From the NCBI GenBank assembly GCA_012295275.1, contig CM022668.1, forward strand, positions 13,778,022-13,818,021: a DNA stretch of 40,000 bases, read 5' to 3'. The DNA comes from Chrysomallon squamiferum (taxonomy: Eukaryota > Mollusca > Gastropoda > Neomphalida > Peltospiridae). Below are positions 12,056-40,000 of the stretch, one piece after another (position 1 is the stretch's first letter; each line of letters begins with the position of its first letter). A program made the translations under genes and the position numbers. Under the pieces are notes generated by a model. The model saw only the letters and a list, made by a program, of their open reading frames with translations. It ran no database searches and was not told where the DNA came from.

Positions 12056-13035
12056 ATCCGATTCGTAACCCTAACACTAACCCAAAACTCCAAACCCTAA
12101 TACCCACCCGGTAAACTCCAAATCAATAATAAACCTAACCCTAATTTTAACCTTAACCTTAACCCTAACCGTAATCTTACTTCTAATAATATGATAAATT
12201 AACCTGTTATTAAAATATTATCCTAACATTAATCACAAAATTTCCCAAGATAACTTTTTTATTTTTTCAAATAAGAACTTTTTCATGGTTTTATTTAACA
12301 CTCGCCATAAAATTTGTTAATTTTTAAACCAAAACTCTCTTCAGGCAAATAGATAATTAAAACTAACCCTAATGCAAACATTAACCGCAACCATAATGGT
12401 AACCCTAACCCTATTTTACCATGAGGGTTCATGCAGTGGTGCAAGGTGCGCTAATATATATATATATATATAGTATACTCAGTACATATATAAATAAATA
12501 TATTTAGTATTTTTAATACATATAGATCATTTTGACCAGGTCATTTCAAAAGTTGCTCGCAAGCTGAAAAAGTATGGGCACCCCCGACCTAAGTGCTATT
12601 GTTAACCCTAACCCAAAACCACGTAATCCTAGCTATAACATTACTTCTAATGCTATTGTTAACCCTAACCCAAACCACGTAATCCTAGCTATAACATTAC
12701 TTCTAACTGATAGATTAAGAAAGAACATATCTGAAATGTTATCCCAACATTCGTCGTTAAATTTCCCCAAGTTAATTTCTTGAAATAAAAGTCATTTTCC
12801 AATCTTATCCTAATACGCATTATACGATTTTTTTGTTTTTTGTTTTATAGAAAACACTGTTGAGGTAAAAAGGTAATTAAAAATATATGCGTAAACATAA
12901 CCCTAATCCTAACCTTAACCCTGACCCTTGCTATAACATCGGTTCTAACAATCTGATATTATTAACTTTATATTAATCCTAAAACAGTAATGCTAACACT
13001 AACTCTAATCCTAATCATAACCCTAATGCTAACTT
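12056..13035. repeat. Degenerate telomere-like CCTAA blocks with long-period duplication
   Basis: AACCCTAA-type units occur in clusters (about 12064-12180, 12362-12415, 12600-12675, 12895-13030). About 65 bases containing GTTAACCCTAACCC and ACGTAATCCTAGCTATAAC is tandemly duplicated at about 12594-12705. Spacer sequence (TTATCC(T/C)AACATT, AAATTTCCCAAG, TAATTAAAA) recurs about 530 bases apart. Units are too degenerate for an active telomere. Confidence 0.7.
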
Positions 13036-13475
13036 TTCTTCAGTCGCATAAAACAATAAAATAAAATAACTTGAAAATATAAATAATTTTTATTAGATCC
13101 TCTGTCTTCTGCCGCCACAAGTAAACATTAAATTGATACAGACTGATCAAAGTATATATTTGTTATTTATTTATGTACACATACACACACACACACACAG
13201 ACACACACACACACACACAGACACACGCACACACACCCACACTCTCATACAGACATAAGCATACATATACCTACTTCGATATGGGTAGACCGAGTTAAAT
13301 AAAATATTTGTTTCACGTGGTCGTATGAAAATAATATCAATATTTACCTCATAAATGGAGTAACTATTATTATTAAGATCATCATCAACATTTTTGTTGC
13401 TATGACTGTTGTTGTAGTTTTTGTCATCCTCATCATCATAGCTATTTGTTATTATTGTCCTTGAGTTTTTATTAT
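13036..13475. other. Region downstream of chitin synthase 1
   Basis: AT-rich, with a CA run at about 13180-13232. No gene seen. It may include 3' UTR sequence of gene 1. Confidence 0.4.
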
Positions 13476-13495
13476 TTTATTTATTTATTTATTTA
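13476..13495 (-). promoter_or_regulatory. Candidate polyadenylation signals for chitin synthase 1
   Basis: Overlapping AATAAA hexamers (TTTATT on the + strand) start about 22 bases after the stop at 13518, inside a short TTTA repeat. The position would suit a short 3' UTR, but the motif is part of a microsatellite in an AT-rich genome, so it is weak evidence. Confidence 0.3.
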
Positions 13496-13517
13496 CTGTT
13501 TGTTTTACACTGCTAAC

Positions 13518-32097
<18,580 letters not shown>

Positions 32098-32330
32098 CTT
32101 ATCAAGGGGCGTTTAGCGTTTTCTGGTTTCCTCGACAAACAGAAATATCTATTTGGAGAATCTGTGTTTGAAAAATCTTTCGTATCCAAGGTTCTAGCTA
32201 GGACCGCTCCTTGTCCTGCTATCTAGATTTCACTCGTCAGTATTTTTCATCCTTTAATCCGGATAGGTTGGTCGGGCGGAATAAAGACTGCTCTTTGAAC
32301 TTGAAATAGAAAAAATAAACTGAGTAATAA
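32098..32330 (-). promoter_or_regulatory. 5' UTR and promoter region of chitin synthase 1 (approximate)
   Basis: Sequence immediately upstream of the start codon is less AT-rich than its surroundings, consistent with a 5' UTR and core promoter. No clear TATA box or initiator could be placed. The transcription start is unknown, and a further non-coding exon upstream is possible. Confidence 0.3.
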
Positions 32331-32598
32331 TAATAATAATACCAAATAAAGAATAACGACAACATAATAATAATTACAAAATTAACTATGTTATTGTCAT
32401 CGAGAGAAAAAAAAAAAATAACAATCGTAATAACAACAACAACAATAAGAACAATAATAATAATAATAATAATAATAATAATCCTATAATAATAATTATT
32501 ATTATTGTTATTATTATGACAACAGTCATAAAAACAACAATAAAAACACGAACAAATACAGAAACAAAAACTATAACAATAATACATAGACGTTAATG

Positions 32599-32643
<45 letters not shown>

Positions 32644-33270
32644 GTTTGGAACTCATTATTATCAGTCTATTTCTTCTATTTCTTTTTTCTTCGTTATTAT
32701 GAACATTATTATTTGTGTTATAAAGAGAGATAACTCCATTGTGACACATTTTTTTCAAAGAGTGAATATTTAACATGTGATAGATAGCCCCTATTTAAGT
32801 CTCATTATTACTCATATTAGTTTGCACAGTAATACCTACGTAAACTGAAACCGTGGATGGACTATAATTAACAAGTCACAATTATACTTGACACCGTCTT
32901 TGCCAGACAACACTCGAATGTTTTTAATGCAAGACGTTTTATCGCTCAGAATCTGATTTGCAAAATGATTTAAAGCAACAACTACAACGATATAAATAGC
33001 AGCTACGACAACAACCACAGCATATTATTATTATTATTATTATCATCATTATTATTATTATTATTATTATAAATAAAAAAGGGAATAATAATTTAACCAA
33101 AATTATAATGATAAAGACAATGACAACATTACGTTGTGATTTTATAAAAATAACAATAAGTAAGTAAGTAAATAAGTAAATAAATAAATAAATAACCAAA
33201 CAACCAAAATACTTGTCAAAAAATTACCAGTTTTATGAAAGATTTTTTTATATTTATAAAAATAAAAAGT
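32331..33270. repeat. AAT/ATT trinucleotide tracts and a GT run
   Basis: AAT tracts (about 32325-32340 and 32450-32482), a GT run at about 32600-32640, and ATT tracts (about 33023-33070) in otherwise unique AT-rich sequence. A GAGAGATAACTCC copy of the mollusc-type motif lies at about 32726. Confidence 0.75.
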
Positions 33271-33686
33271 ATTATATAGACAATCGATGGAAACTTAGCA
33301 AAAATCTTCTTATTCTAATCCCTCACTCTCTAAGAACAACAATGGATTTTTTTTGTATATATATTTATATTTCAGGGTCTGTATAAACTTCAAACTTCAC
33401 TTTCATAATTAATGAGCGGATCTTTGGTTAATGCTACTTTCTAAACAACTACAGTCAATAGAATTAGTCATGATATCATTATGATGCGCAAATAAAAATG
33501 CACGTGTATAGTAATTCCATGAATGACAGTCGTGTTTCTAGGTGTTTGCGGCACTTGACGGTATTATACAGAACCGACTATGACATAACTAAAAACTCAG
33601 GCTGATATATCAAAATATTACTAGAAAAAAGTGTCACCTTTATATATATATATAGTCTGATATATAGAATAAGCAAGAAAGTAAAT

Positions 33687-33689
<3 letters not shown>

Positions 33690-33751
<62 letters not shown>
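33690..33751. repeat. TA dinucleotide run
   Basis: About 60 bases of pure TA. Confidence 0.95.
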
Positions 33752-33755
<4 letters not shown>

Positions 33756-34286
33756 CATAATCAAACAAAAACATGACAAATAGAATACGTACCTTTTAAA
33801 AAGTATAAATCCACTAATCTTTGAAGGAAAGTTCAAACAATTTGTGTTTTAATTACATAATTCTTAATTATTTTTTACCGGTAAAGTTAATTTTACAAAA
33901 TGTCTGGTGATATTACGTTATCAGGTATGTAACATAATTATTTCAAGACAAAAAGATTTCATTAACCAGTCATCTTGTCAAAGCCTAAACAAAGGCGTGG
34001 CGGGAAACGATATAGCAATCGTCTGCTCTGCATTTACAACTAACGAATGTTTAATTCCAGTGCATCCATGTTTTATCAAAGATATGCAGGAATGCGATAA
34101 AAGAAAGTGATGGGTAAACTAAACTAAGAACCCATTTTTTTTTTTTTTTTTTTTTCCCTAAGATTTTTATCTTAAAGTTAATCTAGTAAAAATGCATATC
34201 ACGGAGTCTACATCGAATTTTTTAATTATTTATTTATTTTAATTATTGTTATTCTTTTTTTTAGAATGTCGTGTGCGTTTTTATTC

Positions 34287-34290
<4 letters not shown>

Positions 34291-34361
<71 letters not shown>
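34291..34361. repeat. AG array
   Basis: About 70 bases of pure AG, followed by a poly-A tract. Confidence 0.95.
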
Positions 34362-34366
<5 letters not shown>

Positions 34367-34369
34367 ATT

Positions 34370-35541
34370 CTAGGTAAAGTGGCTTTAAACAATTAAAAAA
34401 AAAAAAAAAAAAAAAAATCTGCCAAGAAAAACATACACATACAAAAGATGTGCGGATGTCGGATGTTTATCTGTTAATCGACACCAAATTCTGAACAACA
34501 TCCGGGCGATTTGAAATTAATGAATATGTATAGACAGTATCACATCTATTTTGAACATTTTCGGCCTTTAAGATAAATAAACTAGTGTCAAACACATACA
34601 TTAATTTAGATTGGGAAAACACACCTTACTTTTCGATGAAGGTACGCTTTCAAGATGGAGAACAGGTTTTTTTTGTATACTGGAATTTATTGCCTAATGA
34701 ATTTTCTTTCTTTCTTTCTTTTTCACTTCCTTTTTTTTTTTTATATATTTATTTTAATTTTTATTTTATTTATTTAGCTTAGGCTACTTATCTGTTAATG
34801 CAAAAGAAAGCTGAAAATTACTTGGTACTTAGACAAATCTAAATGACAGTTTTGGCAGCATTATGTAATTATCACTTCGCTCTAAAGAAAGAAAACAAAG
34901 CTCTTATCTTATAAGATATCTTTATTTGCACATTTCATTCATCTTGCGCTCATGAATACACAGAATCTTAGCACCAAGAGGTGATTGATTAATAAAGAAT
35001 GATTTGCAGCGAAGGAAGTTACTCCGCAACAAGGGAGATTACTCTAAACGACAGTATTTAATTTTCCGAACTTTCCTCGTGAGAAAAGAAAAAGAAGAAA
35101 ACAAAAATATATTGTTCAGATTTCATTTTCATATCAATGTTTTGACAAACACAGTAGAAGGAGATTAAAAATATGTATATTTAAATATAATCAACAACAT
35201 ACCTTGTAAATATAATTAATTAGAAATTACCGTGGTATATAGTAGCAGTTAACTGCGCAAATGTTAAACCAATTTGACATTTACTTATTTTCTTTATTTT
35301 TTTTACTTCAAGAAAACAAAACACACAGTTCTTTCTGCTCGACAATTTACAGACCTAACATGCGATCTATATTAAAACAAGCAATACATTACAATATAAA
35401 ATAATATTATACAATAGTGGGGACACTATATATATATATACATACAATTCTCAAATGTTTACTGAACTATCAAAATTGCCTGAAAACTAGTTAACAATGA
35501 GCGTGAAATTTTTGTTTTATTTTATTATTAATATTTTATTT

Positions 35542-35582
<41 letters not shown>

Positions 35583-36964
35583 CATAGGTAGGCTGAAATG
35601 AGTTTAAAAACAAGTAAATTTGGTCATCTTATATAATAATTAAAAACAAAATTTTTAAATATATTTTAAACTATTTTTTTTTTTTTTTTTTTTTTTAGGC
35701 ATAGCTGTAACCTGTATTTTATCACTGAATCATTCAGAATAAGAATCAAACAGTGAAATATTTTCATTGCAAACAAGAAAAGTTCATTACTTTTCACTGT
35801 TATCTTGAATCAGCTGTTTGACAAAATAACCAGTTCAGTATTTCAGCTATAATTATAGTGAAATAGTTACAATAATAAACTGGTAACCTATAAATATAAT
35901 TAAAAAAAAAAAAAAAAAAAATAATAATTCTCACATTAAAATAACTATTTTTCAGAAGATTGTTAAAAACTAGTTAAGCACTTTATATTTATCATACTTC
36001 CCAAACTGCATCTAATGAATGTGTTAATTTATAAATATAAATTATATATAGAGTAAAAAAATAAAAAAAATAAAAAAAAAAATTGTCTCATTAAAATAAC
36101 TAGTTTTCAAGCAAGTTGTAAAAAAAAAAGACAGTACATCTGTTATATACATATTTATTTATATAAAATACACTAACATATTACCAACAAAATGCACTGA
36201 CATAACTAACAAGTAGAATTAGTGGAAGACAAAACAGCAGCTATAATATTATCAGCATATTAACATATTTTATTAATTAACATAATAATTGAATAATTAA
36301 TTAGTTAACATATTTCAATAACGATTAAATTATTTAAATATCATTATTGTCAATAACGCATTATAACTGTTATTAGCTAAATAACATGATAACTGTTAGT
36401 TAATTAACATATTTCAAAAATGACTAACAGCTAATTAATATGTTTTAATAATTAATCAATTAAAGCATTTTAAACAAGTAATTATGCATTGAAGCTGCCA
36501 TTATGCCAAGCTTTATGAAACAAAAATCTAAAATTCTAAAAGCCATTACAACAATATTTCTGGCCAGTTTTGAATACACACTCAAGGAACCAGAAACAAT
36601 ACTTTTTTTGTTCTTTGCAGTTAAATTAGATTAATAAAAATAAACAAATTTGAAAACCTCAAAAAAAAAATTAATGAACACCTTTCCTTTGGCCATTTTT
36701 GCATTACGAATAAAAATTAATCTGAGACAAAAATTAAAAAAAAAGGTAATGAGATAATTTATTACAAGAGAAGTATAATTTGACTTTTGGCTCAGTTTTT
36801 AATTATCACCATTTTCTCTTTGGCTGCTAAAGAGAATAATAATGAAAAAAAAAAAAAAAATTATAAAAACAATAATAACAACAACAAACTATTATTTTCA
36901 TTGTTTTCAGATTTACAGCAAAATGTTAATAATTACAGAAACAAATTTGATTTATTCTTGTCAC

Positions 36965-37001
<37 letters not shown>

Positions 37002-38022
37002 AGAAGAAAGAAGCAAATTATAATACATAATATATCACTAATATTAAATGGGTATTTTTTTTATTTCTCAAATTTCATTTAAAATACTACTTTATTTCCT
37101 TTAACATCAGTTTCTGTTAATTATTTTGTTTTCTAATTATGACACTGAACCAAAATAAAATTAGAATACAATTATTAGTGTATATTTTAATAATTAATTT
37201 AAAAAATAAGCACAAATTATCAAGCATACATTGCAGAAGAGCAGAAACAAAAATCACAACCGAAAATATAAATAAATAATTAAACCTTGGATATTGACAG
37301 CATTGTTTCAAAATGATGATGATGATTGTTTTAGAGGTAAAAACAATGGATTATGAAAGTCTGATAATTTTAACTGGAATTAAATAAATTATCAATCAAA
37401 ATTGCATGAGATTAAAATCATATATATTTTAAAGTTAGTATTACTAAGACAAAAGCAACATTAAAAATAATTTAGTTTTCTTTTCTTTACTATTATCACA
37501 ATCATTTGCTCAAAATAATTTAAAAATAATTATCCACCATAATTATGATTTGGTAATATGACAATCACAGAGCTCAAAACAAAAGGTTTGATTTATACCT
37601 GTTATTTATTATTATTAATACCTAAGAAGTAATTTTTGGGGGTGGGGTTGCATGCTAGGACTGCTGTTTTTTTATAGTCACATACAACATTTATAAAGCA
37701 TTTTATTAACAATCCTAGAATCAAAACATTATTCGTGCAGCCATTTCTTGGACAAATACATCGTGGCAGCTGTTACTAAGCAACATAATCACATGACACA
37801 CATACTAACCAATGGAATGTAAGATTCCAAATTAAACACAAACACAAGGAGGCAGTGGGAGGGTTCTGGAATGGCACGAATTATATTTTATTATTTTTAA
37901 AATGAAACAGTAATTATTTTTAAATAAGATAACAAAAATTTAATTATTTGTTAGTCATTAAATCATTTGATTTTTTTAACTCTTAAACAGACTGACATAA
38001 AGATAATGTATTTAAATAATGA

Positions 38023-38068
<46 letters not shown>

Positions 38069-38480
38069 GTTATTATTATTGTTGTTAAATAATTTTAAAA
38101 CACATTTTTTTCCTCTCTGAGCCCTTTTCTTCAATCTTCCATTTCATTAGTAATTAATTATTGTAACAATAAATCTTTGATTTTAAAAATGTGGAAAAAG
38201 TTTCAGAAAAAAAAAAAAATGTTTTGACAGAGAACAGTTAAATATTTTATCAGGATAATTAGTAGATATTACAGGTATGTTTGAAAGATAGCTTTTGTTT
38301 CATATATTTTCTAAGGTTATACACTTAAAGATATTGTTTAGTAATAACACAGAAAATTCAAATTAAAACATGACTATTAACATTATGATTTGAATAAATT
38401 TACATACAAAAACAAAAAAGTTTAAAAAAATGATATGCAATTCATATTTGCCTTTCTCTGATTACAGAAATTTACTATGT
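34370..38480. other. AT-rich stretch without a recognisable gene
   Basis: Very AT-rich and mostly unique, with a GT run (35543-35581), poly-A/T tracts, ATT runs (36967-37000 and 38027-38076) and degenerate TTAATTAACAT-type repeats at 36240-36480. A segment with ATTAAAATAACTA.TTTTCA recurs at about 35933 and 36091. A GGGAGATTACTC motif lies at about 35034. No splice-bounded coding segment was found. It could hold a long 3' UTR of a neighbouring gene. Confidence 0.4.
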
Positions 38481-38488
38481 ACACGCAT

Positions 38489-38489
<1 letters not shown>

Positions 38490-38543
<54 letters not shown>
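38490..38543. repeat. CT array
   Basis: About 54 bases of pure CT. Confidence 0.95.
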
Positions 38544-38553
<10 letters not shown>

Positions 38554-38800
38554 ATTATATACATACATGTACATAAAAAGCAACAATTATTAGCTTCAGT
38601 AATAATTACATCATTCTTATAAAAAGATTTTAGCAAAAGAAGTTTATAAATTACCATCTCAAAGTTGAAAAAGATCAATATATCAAAATATTTCATATAC
38701 AAACAAAAAAAAATTGATAGGAGTGAGAAAAAATACAGTGCTATTTTATATGTAGGAAAAATGAAAATTCACTTTAAAAAAAACAAGTCTTACTGAATAT

Positions 38801-38832
<32 letters not shown>

Positions 38833-39000
38833 TAAAAGGAATTTTGAAAATTTTTTTCTAAATAAATGATTAATTTAAAAATATAAAACCTATATTATAT
38901 TTTTATAATAATAATTTTAATAAAGAGACAATTAAAAAGTATAATTACCTGTCTTTAACAGACAAATCAATTTACTTCCTATAATAAATCTGTGATAAAA

Positions 39001-39053
<53 letters not shown>

Positions 39054-39622
39054 TTATTATTCAAGGTTATTAGAATTAGCATTAGATGAAATTTTAAAAT
39101 ATTATTTATTTATTTATTTATTTATTAGATTAGGAAACATTGAAATAGTCATGTTCAAAATGGAAGACAGAATATAACAAGAAAATCAGGATTCAAATAA
39201 ATACTGAAATAGGAATCAATATTTGACATTTTGCTCTTTCTTGGGTAAAAATCTGGCACTGATAAAGAGTTTGACCTCCATCATTTTTTTTTTAAATACA
39301 TTTTTTACAGATTATAACAAACTACAAACAAGCCCACACCAACTTTTAAAATGAAGAAAAATTAATCTTGTATAACAGGGCCAAAAAATAAAAATGAAAT
39401 TTTTTTTTTTAAAAGTTAGAAAAAAATAATAATGTAAAATAAATCTCATAAAATGATAGTAAAGAAAAAATAAATTTTGTAATATGAATGGAAAAAAAAT
39501 AATAATAATATATATATAATTGTAATAAACAAAAATGAATTAAAATAAAGAACAGATTTGTTATAAAGGAATAACATACAAATTATTTAAATGAGTGTTT
39601 TTAATTTTATTTATTTTTCAAC

Positions 39623-39667
<45 letters not shown>

Positions 39668-40000
39668 TAAAAATACAGTAATTTTATTTTTTAAATAAAA
39701 CAATCATCACAGTTCATTTAAAGCAACTGTCATCATCACTCCAGTTCTTATGCAACATTTGGATGAAACTGATACAACATACATATTCATGAAGTATATA
39801 TATCTATGGATATATTCATTATAATTATATACTGATTAAGAATCTGAAACATAAAAAGCTACAAATTATACACTTTTCTGGTTGCAAAATGTTTAAAAAA
39901 ACCAACAAAAAAATTTAAAAAATTAAAAAAAAAGAGAGAGAAAAAGAAAAATATAAAGCAACTAGACAATCACAACCATAGCATCACGACATCACAATTC
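38544..40000. other. AT-rich right end, no gene identified
   Basis: Contains ATT runs (39001-39060), a TTTA run (39105-39126) and an AAT run (39624-39666). No coding-like open frame. Confidence 0.45.

Noticed and set aside
12056-13035. Chromosome end (true telomere)
   Set aside because: Units are degenerate, interrupted by spacers and flanked on both sides by ordinary sequence including a gene.
32237-33199. Minus-strand open frames upstream of exon 1
   Set aside because: They are Ile/Val/Tyr-rich translations of AAT/ATT and GT tracts and do not join exon 1.

Overview
This is a eukaryotic window: AT-rich, intron-dense and very rich in microsatellites and minisatellites. It contains one nearly complete, large, multi-exon gene on the minus strand and the 5' part of a second, related minus-strand gene. 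Both encode metazoan-type chitin synthases (GT2 family, kkv/CHS-like). The organism is most likely an invertebrate, probably a mollusc or other lophotrochozoan. This is inferred from the protein type, the genome texture, a tRNA-derived SINE-like element and copies of a GGGAGATWACTC-like motif that I associate with mollusc genomes. It is not proven.

Layout: 1-1.2 kb holds two exons (1002-1183 and 305-690) of chitin synthase gene 2, which leaves the window at its left edge. The 1.2-13.4 kb stretch is intronic or intergenic and is dominated by repeats: 21-bp, 33-bp and 19-bp minisatellites, two long CT arrays inside diverged duplicated blocks, TG/GTAT arrays, a SINE-like element, and a block of degenerate telomere-like CCTAA repeats at 12.06-13.04 kb. 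The 13.5-32.1 kb stretch is chitin synthase gene 1, read from high to low coordinates. I reconstructed 15 coding exons from splice sites whose phases agree at every junction, giving an N-terminal multi-membrane-pass domain, the GT2 catalytic core (CATMWHET, DGDVD, EDRW, QRRRW), SWGTRE, a short coiled coil and a C-terminal membrane region. No myosin motor domain is encoded, unlike the myosin-fused chitin synthases known in molluscs. The 32.1-40 kb stretch is AT-rich and I see no convincing gene in it.

The two genes form a head-to-tail tandem pair, and the exon phases I can compare mostly agree. The most unusual local structure is that two exons of gene 1 (11 and 14) have their 3' splice site plus the start of the exon copied two or more times into an adjacent microsatellite. 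Several copies keep a good acceptor in the same reading frame, so alternative splicing or repeat-length change could add hydrophobic or Tyr/Val/Met-rich peptides without a frameshift. The last exon carries an apparent one-base insertion and probably two further one-base losses, which are either assembly errors or real lesions. Small palindromic elements with a GCC(GCC)ATTT terminal repeat and two internal TGACGTCA (CRE-like) sites lie in the introns.
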